In this document: piece after piece, positions 1 through 8,992 of the stretch
Position numbering within the stretch: position 1 is the stretch's first letter
Layout: each line of letters starts with the position of its first letter
Origin: JABJOR01 sp965603075
Lineage (GTDB): Bacteria; Pseudomonadota; Alphaproteobacteria; Rhodospirillales; Casp-alpha2
Length of the DNA: 64,000 nucleotides
Assembly (NCBI GenBank): GCA_965603075.1
Contig: CBFDBO010000005.1
Location: forward strand, 62,001 to 126,000
Reading direction: 5' to 3'
Notes under the pieces: generated by a model
Database searches by the model: none
Seen by the model: the letters and a program-made list of their open reading frames with translations, nothing else
What the model was told of the DNA's origin: nothing
Translations under genes and position numbers: made by a program

Positions 1-32
1 CCGGTTTTAATTTTTTAAGCGGCCTGAAAAAC

Positions 33-524
33 TTAGTGCAGTTTATTGCCTAAGTCAGCAATAGCGTCACCGATCAGCTTGTCACCGCTTTTGGCGGCTT
101 GGGCGGTGATCAGGACGTTGGCAGCGTCCATGGCGATGTCCACAGCTAGCGAGCGAACTTCGTCAACGGCTTGGGCTTCGACCTGAGCAATACGGTCCAT
201 TGCCATTTTTTCACGACGAGCAAGCGACTGTTCCAAGCGGACTTGGCCTTCATCTTGTAACATTTTGGCCTGAGCCTTGGCGTTATCAAGAATCTCTGTC
301 GCTTCTTTCATGGCGTCTTTTTGTTTGCGTTCATATTTAGAAAGAAGGTCTTGGGCTTCTTCACAAAGCTTTTCAGCTTCGCGAATATCGCTTTCGATCT
401 TCTGAGCGCGTTTGTCGAGCTGCCCACCAATGGTGGCCGGCATTTTCAAATAAATCAAAATGCCCACAAGCGAGAAAAACGCAATCATGGTCCAGAACGA
501 CGGGTCTTGTATCATTTGATCCAT
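33..524 (-). CDS. atpF: ATP synthase Fo subunit b
   Basis: This is one of the two different b-type stalk subunits of the F1Fo ATP synthase, which tie the membrane part to the catalytic head. The 163-residue product has a single N-terminal membrane segment (about residues 8-27), followed by a long charged helix rich in K, E, A and Q, as expected for the peripheral stalk. It is the last gene of the atp operon in this window, 12 nt after the b' gene. The b rather than b' assignment rests on gene order (a, c, b', b) and on the N-terminus, which begins immediately before the membrane helix. The stop codon lies close to the window edge. Confidence 0.95.
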   Translation of the reverse strand: MDQMIQDPSFWTMIAFFSLVGILIYLKMPATIGGQLDKRAQKIESDIREAEKLCEEAQDLLSKYERKQKDAMKEATEILDNAKAQAKMLQDEGQVRLEQSLARREKMAMDRIAQVEAQAVDEVRSLAVDIAMDAANVLITAQAAKSGDKLIGDAIADLGNKLH

Positions 525-536
525 GTATCTGGTTCC

Positions 537-1031
537 TTATGTACGAGCTTTGAATGCTGAATCAACAGCATTACTGACGGCTGAACTATCTGGTGCGTCA
601 CCGGAAAGCTTCTCAACGACCGAGCTTGCAACATCAAGCGCCACATCCCGAAGTTCGGTAATGGCGGTTTGTTTTGCGGCCTCGATAGCCTGTTCGCTTT
701 CTGTGAGCCGGGCTTGTAGTTTCTCGGCGAGAGCTGCTTCGCTGGTTGCTGCTTGTGCAGTAAGGGTCTGCGTGGTCTCGGTGATCAGATCGTGGGCCTG
801 AGCGCGAGATTTAGCAATCGACTCTTCATACGCAGCAATAGCGGCTTCGGCTTCGCGTTTGAAATTAGCGGCCTTGTCCAAATTGTCTTCGATCCGACGT
901 TGACGAGATTCCAGCACAGACGAAATCCGCGGTGCAGCAACTTTCCAAATAATTAGAAAGAGTGCGGCGAATGTAATCGCAAGCCAGAAAATCTGTGACG
1001 GAAAAGACCAGATTTGTTCTAATTGTGGCAT
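537..1031 (-). CDS. atpG: ATP synthase Fo subunit b'
   Basis: This is the second stalk subunit (b', also written AtpF2 or AtpG in alphaproteobacteria), which pairs with b in the stator. The 164-residue protein starts MPQLEQIWSFPSQIFWLAI, the characteristic b' N-terminus, has one membrane helix (about 12-32) and then a long predicted coiled coil with R/E/A-rich heptads. It sits between atpE and atpF in the operon. Having two divergent b subunits is typical of photosynthetic lineages and many alphaproteobacteria, and supports the taxonomic reading of the window. Confidence 0.94.
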   Translation of the reverse strand: MPQLEQIWSFPSQIFWLAITFAALFLIIWKVAAPRISSVLESRQRRIEDNLDKAANFKREAEAAIAAYEESIAKSRAQAHDLITETTQTLTAQAATSEAALAEKLQARLTESEQAIEAAKQTAITELRDVALDVASSVVEKLSGDAPDSSAVSNAVDSAFKART

Positions 1032-1088
1032 GTCTTCCTCCTTGGTAAGTCTGGCCCGCTATACGAGCCAGACAAACTTATTGGATGA

Positions 1089-1313
1089 TTAGCCAAACAG
1101 AATGACGAGTGCGATAACCAACGCGAACAAGGCGATGGCTTCAACCAACGCAAAGCCCAACATAGTCATCGGGAACACAGCTGCTTGTGCAGATGGGTTG
1201 CGGCCAACAGCCTGGATGAATGAGGCAAAGATATTACCAATGCCAATACCAGAACCAATAACACCGATAACGGCCAAACCAGCGCCCAAAAGCTTTGCTG
1301 CTTCTACTTCCAT
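1089..1313 (-). CDS. atpE: ATP synthase Fo subunit c
   Basis: This is the proteolipid subunit whose oligomeric ring carries protons through the membrane. The 74-residue product is two hydrophobic helices joined by the polar loop with R38-N39-P40. The proton-binding carboxylate is Glu58 in the second helix (FALVEAIALF). No sodium-binding pattern is apparent, so proton coupling is the likely mode. It follows atpB and precedes the b' gene. The size and both signature elements match the family, leaving little doubt. Confidence 0.97.
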   Translation of the reverse strand: MEVEAAKLLGAGLAVIGVIGSGIGIGNIFASFIQAVGRNPSAQAAVFPMTMLGFALVEAIALFALVIALVILFG

Positions 1314-1357
1314 TTTATAAATCCTCTTTCTAAGTGTAGTATCAAATAAGTGGTTAA

Positions 1358-2092
1358 TTAGTGTAAATGTAGTGCGTCATTCAGATACAGGCATGTCAGA
1401 ATAGCAAAAACATAAGCCTGCAAGAAAGCGATAACGAATTCCAAGCCGGTAAGCGCAACCACAAAAACAAGTGGCGCAATACCAAAGAACCCCAGTGAAA
1501 TCACAAAACCTGCGAACACTTTCAACAACGTGTGTCCGGCCAACATATTGGCAAACAAACGAACACTGAGGCTGATCGGGCGCGACAGGTAGGAGATGAT
1601 CTCAATAGGGATCAGCAACGGGGCCATATACATAGGGACACCCGGTGGCATGAAGAATGTAAAGAAGTGCATTTTGTGCTTAATCAACGCAATGATCGTT
1701 ACACCAATAAACACAAACAATGCCATGGTGAAAGTCACAACGATGTGGCTGGTAAAGGTGAAGCTGTACGGCATCATGCCCAACAGATTACCAAACAGCA
1801 CAAACATAAATACGGTAAAGATAAACGGGAAGTAGGCGCGACCTTCGCTGCCCACAGTGTCTTTCATTAAATTGGCGATGAACATATAGCTTAATTCAGC
1901 CATGGACTGCCAACGTCCGGGGACCGATGCGTTTTTACGCATGCCCAGAACAAGAAAGACCGAAACACTGAGCACGGTTAAAACCATGAAAAGTGATGAA
2001 TTTGTAAACGATGCGTTCAATTCACCGAGCTGCATGGGAATGAGCTCTTTGATTTCGAACTGTGCAAGCGGACTATGCTTTTCTGCAGACAC
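1358..2092 (-). CDS. atpB: ATP synthase Fo subunit a
   Basis: Subunit a forms the proton half-channels next to the c ring. The 244-residue protein has several membrane helices and the essential arginine R178 in SVRLFANMLAGH. The start chosen is GTG, with an AAGGGG-like ribosome site upstream; an internal Met at residue 20 would remove the QFEIKELIP segment that is conserved at alphaproteobacterial AtpB N-termini, so the longer form is preferred. It lies between atpI and atpE in the same operon. Confidence 0.96.
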   Translation of the reverse strand: MSAEKHSPLAQFEIKELIPMQLGELNASFTNSSLFMVLTVLSVSVFLVLGMRKNASVPGRWQSMAELSYMFIANLMKDTVGSEGRAYFPFIFTVFMFVLFGNLLGMMPYSFTFTSHIVVTFTMALFVFIGVTIIALIKHKMHFFTFFMPPGVPMYMAPLLIPIEIISYLSRPISLSVRLFANMLAGHTLLKVFAGFVISLGFFGIAPLVFVVALTGLEFVIAFLQAYVFAILTCLYLNDALHLH

Positions 2093-2196
2093 CCTATAAA
2101 CCCCTTATCGTTCTTGTGTGACCCTTTGTAGGGCACACTTAATAATAATTATACCATAACCTAACGTCTATACGTATTACACGTCGTCTTCAATGA

Positions 2197-2592
2197 TCAT
2201 GTCGCTTTATCGTCCGTATCTTGATCTGTTTTAGCGTGTTGTCCCGGTTGGGCAAGGCCACTGGCCATACGATAAACATTCAACATACCGGCAGCGCCCC
2301 CGATCAGGAGAAAAACCAGCATAAACCAAGGACCTGTATCAAGCCACTTATCAAGTGACCAACCGATAGCAAATCCTACAGCCAGCGCGGAAACTACCTC
2401 GACAGATACCCGCATGGCAAGCCCCAGTGCATTACTTGGGGGCTGTTTTATTTTTGCCGCCAACTTTGACGGCGCATCTCGGGTCGCATGGACTTTATTT
2501 AATCTGCGTTCAATTTCAGCAAGTCCTTGTTTTTCCTCAGAAAAACGGTCTTGTTCGTTGCCTTTGTTCTGATCGCCTTGTTTTTCAGTCAT
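2197..2592 (-). CDS. atpI: ATP synthase assembly protein AtpI-like
   Basis: This 131-residue protein has a hydrophilic charged N-terminal half and two membrane segments near the C-terminus (SVEVVSALAVGFAIGW and FMLVFLLIGGAAGMLNV). This is the AtpI/AtpZ pattern found upstream of atpB, where the protein helps assemble the c ring. It is the first gene of the atp operon here, about 105 nt ahead of atpB. The C-terminal tail is rich in D, K and T. The family identity rests on topology and position rather than catalytic residues. Confidence 0.85.
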   Translation of the reverse strand: MTEKQGDQNKGNEQDRFSEEKQGLAEIERRLNKVHATRDAPSKLAAKIKQPPSNALGLAMRVSVEVVSALAVGFAIGWSLDKWLDTGPWFMLVFLLIGGAAGMLNVYRMASGLAQPGQHAKTDQDTDDKAT

Positions 2593-2660
2593 GTGCTTCC
2601 AATTTGTCTAAAATCAAAAAAATATCTAATTTTTTATCATTCAGCGATTTAGTGAGGTTT

Positions 2661-2777
2661 CTATAAAGGGATTCTCACTGAAAAGCCATCACTTGATGAC
2701 CAAAAAATGATCTTTTTGGCATTAAAAATCCTCTTGGGATAATAATTGGGTTCTCACTTGTCAGAATCCCCTATAAG
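2661..2777. repeat. Imperfect inverted repeat between atpI and the cNMP gene
   Basis: CTATAAAGGGATTCT (2661-2675) is mirrored by CAGAATCCCCTATAAG (2762-2777), separated by about 85 nt. Inside lies a second short inverted repeat, CCAAAAA (2700-2706) with TTTTTGG (2713-2719). The block occupies the divergent intergenic region between atpI and the next gene, so it may hold regulatory sites or a terminator-like hairpin. No function can be assigned from sequence. Confidence 0.4.
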
Positions 2778-2843
2778 CTCACATCACAAAGAAACAGATG
2801 ACGGTAAATATTGTGGAAAAAATGGCTAAAAAAAGTGGGAACA

Positions 2844-4727
2844 ATGGCTCATAAAAAGGGAATGCTGGGCGGCAATAGCTATGAAGTCCAGACCAAAAAA
2901 GGCAGCCGCTGGATAATCGATTCCGCCCATGCAAAGAAATATGAGGCCATGGAACGGGCGGGCGAATTGCAGGCCGCTGGCAAATGCGATGGCGTACGCG
3001 TTATTGAAGAGCGAAAAGGTGATGATCAGGAACGTATCATCTTTGAAGAGGCTATTACCCAAGGGACTAAAGCCTTAAAAATCATCCCTGTTAAAGAATC
3101 CAGTGATTGCAGCACACTCTCAGATTATTATAAATTCCCCGCCCGTAAGACAACCGGGCGTTTGTTTCGGGCTTTTTTGGACGAACACGGTATCTGTACC
3201 TTACAGCTTTTATTTGATACCGGGTATTTGGCCTTTCTGGAACGTTTAGATACCTTCTTTAATGGTGGTGTCAGCCATGTCGCCGGAATTCAGGCCAAGA
3301 AAGCCGGGATAAAACCCTTGAAACGGGTGGATGAAATCCACAAAGCCTTCCGCCAAATTCGGGAGCAAGCCCGCGATTTGAAAGAATGCCGTCCCTACAC
3401 CAAAATTCTCACGGAAAAAGGGATGGATAAAGCCATCAAGGCCGTGGCCAAGGATGTGACCGAAAACGAACGGTATTTTTATCATTACGGTATGATTTCG
3501 GAGCATTTGGGCAAAGGCAGCTGGACCAACAAATTATCGAAATTGATGACGGTGTTCGATGGCGCCAAAGATCCGATCTCGATTGATCTTATTGACGAAG
3601 TGATCGCCGAAATCCTTGATGGGCAACAAGCCCTCCAAGATACCTTCGGCGCGCCCCCGTCGCCCATTGATGCGTGGCGAACCGTTATTCAAGTGGTCAG
3701 CGGGCACCATAAAGCCAATAAATACGCAACCAAAGAAATCGTCCGGTTAAATGAAATATTTGCCGCTCACAACTTGCCCGTGACCAAAGCTGTATTGCTG
3801 GACCGGGTTTCCCGCCAATTAAAGGGAACCCAACCCATATCGCGAGAAGACAAAAACTCTAACCGCGAACATTTTGTGACACTTGTGAATGAGCTGATCG
3901 AGCCAACCGGCATCTTGGGCGGTGCCGTTATGAGCGAAGCCATTTTAATGCGGACCAAAATTCTGCTGAGCCCAGATGATGATGATCTTCCCATTGCCAG
4001 CGCCCTACAAAAGCTGATTTATCTATTACCCAGCAACGCCGCCCGACTTGGGTTATTGCTCGATCTGACGGGCACGGGGGTGGGCACTAAATACGATGCC
4101 GCCCTGCGGGTTCAAATAGGGTTGTTGTTGGATAAAGTCCGGACGATTGACGATTTGTTTCCCGCCAGTATTAAGGATAAAACCCGCTACGTGCATATTG
4201 AAAGCCTAAGAGAACGTGTGGGCCTGAGCGGATTGTCCGATGAAATGAAGTCAAGCTTTGCTGCGTCGTTTACAAAATTAGTCAAAAAATCCAAAGCGAA
4301 AGCAGACAGCAAGCCAAAACCGAAAAAAGTTGATGTTAACATCAAGATTGAAGATCAAAAGGAAGGTGCCAAAATGAACAGCCACTCTGAATTAACCTCC
4401 GGCGAGGTCTTGTTCTCAGAAGGTGACGCTGGCAACACAGCGTACTTTATCATCGAAGGCACCATGGAAATTTACCGAACCCCCGGCGGCAAAAAGAAAA
4501 TCCTGTCCAAACTGGGCAAAGGCGAGATCATCGGCGAAATGTCCCTGATCGACAACCAACCGCGCATGGCCTCCGCCCGCGCGGTCAGCAAGGTAAAACT
4601 CGCCTGTATATCCCAAGACGACCTGACGGACCGCATCGGTAAACTAAAAGACCAAGACGTCATGATCCACCATGTCATGCGCACCCTCGTAAAACGATTG
4701 CGCGGTACCAGTCGCGATGGGGAATAA
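2844..4727 (+). CDS. Large protein with C-terminal cyclic nucleotide-binding domain
   Basis: The product is about 627 residues from the ATG at 2844; a TTG 33 nt earlier is possible, and neither has a strong ribosome site. The last ~115 residues form a cNMP-binding (CRP/cap-like) beta-roll, with GEVLFSEGDAGNTAYFIIEG, then GEIIGEMSLIDNQPRMASARA, the phosphate-binding-cassette region. No helix-turn-helix follows, so it is not a DNA-binding CRP. The first ~500 residues are hydrophilic and mostly alpha-helical in appearance; I do not recognise them. A lysine-rich linker (KKSKAKADSKPKPKK) joins the two parts. No signal peptide or membrane segment is visible. A plausible role is a cytosolic nucleotide-responsive protein of unknown output. 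A diverged copy of its last 45 codons lies at 5291-5426. Confidence 0.8.
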   Translation: MAHKKGMLGGNSYEVQTKKGSRWIIDSAHAKKYEAMERAGELQAAGKCDGVRVIEERKGDDQERIIFEEAITQGTKALKIIPVKESSDCSTLSDYYKFPARKTTGRLFRAFLDEHGICTLQLLFDTGYLAFLERLDTFFNGGVSHVAGIQAKKAGIKPLKRVDEIHKAFRQIREQARDLKECRPYTKILTEKGMDKAIKAVAKDVTENERYFYHYGMISEHLGKGSWTNKLSKLMTVFDGAKDPISIDLIDEVIAEILDGQQALQDTFGAPPSPIDAWRTVIQVVSGHHKANKYATKEIVRLNEIFAAHNLPVTKAVLLDRVSRQLKGTQPISREDKNSNREHFVTLVNELIEPTGILGGAVMSEAILMRTKILLSPDDDDLPIASALQKLIYLLPSNAARLGLLLDLTGTGVGTKYDAALRVQIGLLLDKVRTIDDLFPASIKDKTRYVHIESLRERVGLSGLSDEMKSSFAASFTKLVKKSKAKADSKPKPKKVDVNIKIEDQKEGAKMNSHSELTSGEVLFSEGDAGNTAYFIIEGTMEIYRTPGGKKKILSKLGKGEIIGEMSLIDNQPRMASARAVSKVKLACISQDDLTDRIGKLKDQDVMIHHVMRTLVKRLRGTSRDGE

Positions 4728-4815
4728 TTTACTATACTTGTGAGTTCCCACCGAAATGGCGTAATGCGATACGTCTGGAGGCTGATGGACTGTTCTGTGT
4801 GATTTCTTGTTAACA

Positions 4816-4844
4816 TGGACGTGTTAAAAAAAATTGGCTATAAT
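4816..4844 (+). promoter_or_regulatory. Candidate sigma70 promoter for the DUF4242 gene
   Basis: A perfect -10 hexamer TATAAT (4839-4844) lies 17 nt after a partial -35, TGGACG (4816-4821). The start codon is about 75 nt downstream. A short GC stem (AGGGG-TG-CCCCT) follows within the leader near 4859-4870. The position fits the downstream small gene, which would be separately transcribed from the large gene before it. Confidence 0.45.
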
Positions 4845-4922
4845 ACAGCTCTTCAAGGAGGGGTGCCCCTAATCTAACATAATAAATTTTTAACTTATAA
4901 ATTTTATATGGAGGGTTCTAAA

Positions 4923-5195
4923 ATGAAAAAATTTGTTATCGAACGTGATATTCCGGCTGTTGGTGAAATGAGCGAAACCGAACTCGGTGGTGCTGCAAAG
5001 GTTTCTAACTCCGCCTTGGCAGGATTGGCTCCAAAGGTGCAATGGCAACATTCGTATGTAACAGCTAATAAAACTTTCTGCATCTACCTTGCCGATGATG
5101 AGAGTGCTATTCATCAACATGCTGAACTTAGTGGTTTCCCTGCGACAGTCATTACAGAGGTGACAAGCGTCATCGATCCCACAACGGCTAGATAA
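4923..5195 (+). CDS. DUF4242-type small protein
   Basis: This 90-residue protein begins MKKFVIERDIPAVGEMSETEL, the characteristic opening of the DUF4242 (SCO4226, nickel-binding-like ferredoxin fold) family. The middle segment (VQWQHSYVTANKTFCIYLADDESAIHQHAELSGFP) fits the family pattern of W/H-S-Y-V followed by an E/D-rich helix and a histidine pair. The start at 4923 is chosen over an in-frame ATG at 4908 because GGAGGG lies 7 nt before it. The biochemical role is unknown; family members are proposed to bind metals. The gene is bracketed by the end of the cNMP gene and a diverged copy of that end, suggesting a rearrangement around it. Confidence 0.8.
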   Translation: MKKFVIERDIPAVGEMSETELGGAAKVSNSALAGLAPKVQWQHSYVTANKTFCIYLADDESAIHQHAELSGFPATVITEVTSVIDPTTAR

Positions 5196-5290
5196 AAGTT
5201 ATTTGCCTTGCGACTCACTATTTAACCGAGTGCAAGGTGCGCTTTTAATACATCAATATTCAAGGGTTATACCATTATGGTGGACCTCTT

Positions 5291-5426
5291 GGTGAAACTT
5301 GCCTGTATATCCCAAGACGACCTGACGGACCGCACCTGTAAACTAAAAGATCAAGACGTCATGATCCACCACGTCATGCGTACCCTCGTGAAACAATTGC
5401 GCGGTACCAGCCGTGATGGGGGATAA
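5291..5426 (+). pseudogene. Diverged copy of the 3' end of the cNMP gene
   Basis: Positions 5291-5426 align without gaps to 4592-4727 (offset 699), including the stop codon. In-frame comparison gives the last 44 codons with about 12 base changes; eight are synonymous third-position changes and four alter the residue (I to T, G to C, R to Q, E to G). Upstream of 5291 the similarity ends abruptly. There is no full gene, only the C-terminal helix of the cyclic-nucleotide domain. The excess of silent changes suggests that the copy comes from a once functional paralogue or a diverged allele and not from a recent random duplication. A GTG at 5292 could open a 44-codon frame, but I see no ribosome site. 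Confidence 0.85.
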
Positions 5427-5428
5427 CC

Positions 5429-8400
5429 TCAAGCCGTTTGGCGGATTTCTTCGGCTTCTTTTAGGTCGACGGAGACCAGTCGGGAGACGCCGCGTTCGGT
5501 CATGGTGACGCCGAACAGGCGATCCATGCGGGCCATGGTCATGCGGTGGTGGGTGATGATGATGAAGCGGGTGCCGGTATCACGCGAAATGGCTTCGACC
5601 ATTTTGCAGAACCGCTCTACGTTGGCATCATCAAGCGGGGCGTCGACCTCATCGAGTACACATATGGGGGCCGGATTGGTCAGGAACACCGCAAACAGCA
5701 ACGCTGTTGCCGTTAAGGCTTGCTCGCCGCCGGAGAGTAACGAGAGCACCTGTAGTTTCTTACCCGGAGGGCTGGCCATGATCTCCAAGCCGGCTTGCAG
5801 AGGATCATCGTGGTCGGTAAGCGCCAAATGAGCTTTACCGCCGCCGAATAATTTTACGAATAATTCCTGGAAGTGTTCGTCGACTTCTTTGAAGGAGGTG
5901 AGCAATCTTGCCCGACCTTCGCGGTTTAGTTCGGCAATGGCCTTGCGGAGTTTATCAATGGCGGCGAGCAAATCTTCGCGTTCGGAATTCAGCGTGTCAA
6001 TTTGTTCCGACATTTCGCGGGTTTCTTGTTCGGCGCGTAAATTTACAGCCCCCATGGTGTCGCGTTCACGGATCAAGCGATCAACCCGGCGTTCGGCGGC
6101 TTCCATGTCGGGCAATTTGGCGTCGTCGGTAATTTCGGCCAATTCGCGTAAGGATTCAGGGCGGGTTTGAAGCTTTTCTGTGACCCGCTCCAAAATGCTG
6201 TCGAGGGCTTGTTGGTTTTGTCCGACTATGCCTTCGGCGCGCACGCGGGCTTCACGGGCTTCGCCGAGGGCCTGTTCGTAATCCCGTAGAATTTTCGACG
6301 CTTCGTTAACTTTGTTCTCGCTTGCCGCCAAAGCGTCAGCGGCCTTGGTGCGTTTTATTTCAGCGTTCTCGACAAGGTTTGTGAGATCAAGGCGCTTTCT
6401 CTCAATCTCGGCGGGCTTGTCTTTTAGACTCACTTGTTGGGCGATAAGGGCTTCATTGCGGGCCTCTAGTTGCTCGATCTGGCCGCCCGCGTCTTTTTGC
6501 CGGTTGCGCCAAGATAGGAGCTCAGCATCAATATCGGTAATGCGGCGTTCGCGGTCTTCGGCGGCGCGGCTTAATCCGGTATAACGGCTTTGGCTATCCA
6601 CTTGGGTGGCGCGGCGTTTTGAGAGCTCTTCGCGAACGGCTTCTAAATTACCGCGTTGTTCACCCGTGGCGGGCAGGGCGGCGAAGTCGGCATCGGCTTT
6701 GATGGCTTGGGTCGAGATTTCTTCGCGGTCTGTATCTAGCTCTTCTAATTGTTCTTCAAATGAAGCAACACGCGATTGTCGGGCGGCTGCTTTTTCTTTC
6801 AGGGCGATCTGGCGTTCTTGGGCGATCGCCAAGCGTTTTTCTGCCAACCGAACGGCTTCGCGGGTTTCACGTTGCTTGACGCCCGCTTCATCAACTTTGG
6901 ACCGTGCTGATTGGGTAATGGTTGCGGCTTGATCGGCCTTGGAAACGGCATTTTCCATGTCACGGCGGACTTCGGATAACCGATTACGTTGTTCTAAACG
7001 TTTGGCGGCGCCGGTGGCGGCGTCGGGTGAAATGGTGAAACCATCCCAGCGCCATAACCAACCATCACGGCTGACCAAACGTTGGCCTTGTGCCAAATCA
7101 GGTTGCAGCTTGTGCCCGGTTTCCACATCAACCACCACGCCCACTTGTGATAAACGACGGTTTAACGCATCGGGTGCTTTAACCATATCTGAGAGGCGCT
7201 CAGCACCAGCGGGTAGGGCTTGCGGGGAACTATAAGAATCCAGCGTGCGCCAATGGACGGCGGAAGGTTCATCTGCCGGGGCCGATAGATCATCGCCAAG
7301 GGCGGCCCCCAAGGCCCCCTCAAAGCCGGATTTAACGCTCAGCGCATCAATGAGCGGCGGGAACATTTCGGGCTCACCGCTTTCCAAAACATTGCTGAGG
7401 GCGCGTTCTTCGGCTTCTAACCCGGTGAGCTCAGAGCGGGCTTCTTGTTCAGCCAAGCGGGCTGATTCAACGGTGCTTTGCGCGTTTTCTCGATCAACTT
7501 CAATCTGTTCGATTTGGGCGCGTAAGGATTCTAAGTGCTGCTCGGCGTTACCAAATTCTTCATCAACACTATCGGTACCATCGGCGTCACCGATTTCTTC
7601 CATCAGTGCACTGCGTTGCGCGCGCGTGATATCGATGCGTTCCAGAATACGGCGCAGACGTTCATTAAGCTCGCTCGCTGTACGTTCCATGCTGGCGCGG
7701 CGGGCCTCGGCGGCGGCCAATTGTTCGGTGAGCAACGTGTGCTCTTCATCAAGTTCTTCGACCTGCGCATTGGCATGGGCCAGGGCTTCTTCGGACTTTG
7801 CAACCACATCGTCTTGATCGGTACGGGCTGCTTCAAGCTCTTTATTTTCTTCATCCAGTTTGCGAACGGCTTCTACCGCATCTTCGGCGCGGCTGCGTTC
7901 GCGGCCGATATCACCCGATACCTGACGGATGCGAACCATGCATTCATCTTGTTCGCGTTGGATACGTTCTTCTTCCGCAACCAAACCATCACGGGCAATG
8001 GCCAAGCGTTGTAGCTCAGCGGCGGCGGCCACTTCGGCCTCGCGCAATGCAGGAAGATCAGAGGACGTTTGGGTTTGCGCCAGTGACGCGGTCGCCGTGC
8101 GCCGGGTCAGCTCGTTAACGGTTTCCTCGGCGGTTTTTAAGGTGCTGCGAGAGGCGTCCATAGCGCCTTGCGCTTGGGTCCAACGAAGATGATACAGCGT
8201 TGCTTCGGCCTTACGAATGTGATCGCTGAGATTACGATAACGGGTGGCCTGACGGGCTTGTTTTTTAAGGCCCGTTAATTGGGTCTCCAAGGTGCCTAGA
8301 ATATCATCCAGACGTTCCATGTTGTTCTCAGCCGCCCGAAGCCTTAATTCTGCCTCATGTCGGCGGGAATGCAGGCCTGTAATGCCAGCGGCTTCTTCCA

Positions 8401-8893
8401 ACAGGTGCCGACGCTCTGCGGGTTTTTGCGAAATCAGTTGACCAATGCGGCCTTGGCTGACCATGGCGGTAGAGCGCGCGCCGGTGGATGCATCAGCAAA
8501 CAAGAGCTGTACATCACGGGCGCGGACTTCTTTGCCGTTCACCCGGTAGGTAGAGCCTTTTTCACGCTCGATTTTGCGTGAGATTTCCATGTCTTTGTAT
8601 TCGTTAAAGGCGGCGGGGGCGACACGGTCTTTGTTATCTAGAACCAGAGCGACTTCTGCGATATTGCGAGAAGGGCGATTGGTTGTGCCGCCAAAGATGA
8701 CATCTTCCATCTCTGATCCCCGCATTTGCTTGGCCGATGTTTCGCCCATGACCCAGCGAAGCGCTTCTACCAAATTGGATTTACCACACCCGTTAGGACC
8801 AACGACACCCGTCATGCCGAGTTCAACCGGCATTTCGGTTTTATCGACAAATGACTTAAATCCCGTCAGTTTGAGTTTAGTAAAATGCAACAA
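5429..8893 (-). CDS. smc: Chromosome segregation ATPase SMC
   Basis: This condensin subunit organises and segregates the nucleoid with ScpA and ScpB, which are not in the window. The 1154-residue protein has a Walker A motif at residues 32-39 (GPNGCGKS), long coiled coils on either side of a central hinge (about 500-650), the ABC signature LSGGEQ beginning at residue 1053, and a Walker B with catalytic Glu (ICVLDE, 1077-1082). The full length agrees with bacterial SMC. The start appears to be TTG (8893 or the next codon), as there is no suitable ATG; AAGGA lies about 10 nt upstream. It follows the dsbA-like gene with a 99-nt gap, the usual alphaproteobacterial neighbourhood. Confidence 0.97.
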   Translation of the reverse strand: MLHFTKLKLTGFKSFVDKTEMPVELGMTGVVGPNGCGKSNLVEALRWVMGETSAKQMRGSEMEDVIFGGTTNRPSRNIAEVALVLDNKDRVAPAAFNEYKDMEISRKIEREKGSTYRVNGKEVRARDVQLLFADASTGARSTAMVSQGRIGQLISQKPAERRHLLEEAAGITGLHSRRHEAELRLRAAENNMERLDDILGTLETQLTGLKKQARQATRYRNLSDHIRKAEATLYHLRWTQAQGAMDASRSTLKTAEETVNELTRRTATASLAQTQTSSDLPALREAEVAAAAELQRLAIARDGLVAEEERIQREQDECMVRIRQVSGDIGRERSRAEDAVEAVRKLDEENKELEAARTDQDDVVAKSEEALAHANAQVEELDEEHTLLTEQLAAAEARRASMERTASELNERLRRILERIDITRAQRSALMEEIGDADGTDSVDEEFGNAEQHLESLRAQIEQIEVDRENAQSTVESARLAEQEARSELTGLEAEERALSNVLESGEPEMFPPLIDALSVKSGFEGALGAALGDDLSAPADEPSAVHWRTLDSYSSPQALPAGAERLSDMVKAPDALNRRLSQVGVVVDVETGHKLQPDLAQGQRLVSRDGWLWRWDGFTISPDAATGAAKRLEQRNRLSEVRRDMENAVSKADQAATITQSARSKVDEAGVKQRETREAVRLAEKRLAIAQERQIALKEKAAARQSRVASFEEQLEELDTDREEISTQAIKADADFAALPATGEQRGNLEAVREELSKRRATQVDSQSRYTGLSRAAEDRERRITDIDAELLSWRNRQKDAGGQIEQLEARNEALIAQQVSLKDKPAEIERKRLDLTNLVENAEIKRTKAADALAASENKVNEASKILRDYEQALGEAREARVRAEGIVGQNQQALDSILERVTEKLQTRPESLRELAEITDDAKLPDMEAAERRVDRLIRERDTMGAVNLRAEQETREMSEQIDTLNSEREDLLAAIDKLRKAIAELNREGRARLLTSFKEVDEHFQELFVKLFGGGKAHLALTDHDDPLQAGLEIMASPPGKKLQVLSLLSGGEQALTATALLFAVFLTNPAPICVLDEVDAPLDDANVERFCKMVEAISRDTGTRFIIITHHRMTMARMDRLFGVTMTERGVSRLVSVDLKEAEEIRQTA

Positions 8894-8992
8894 AGTGTCT
8901 TAATCCTTAAAACGAATTATCTACTGGTGAATACCAAAGGAAAATTAGGTGATACTATATCACAAAATCTGCCGATTTAGTACGTATCTCTC

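Noticed and set aside
7245..7817. A 190-codon open frame antisense to smc
   Set aside because: It lies wholly inside the well supported smc gene; long shadow frames are common opposite coiled-coil coding sequences and its sequence is a low-complexity run of S, A and R.
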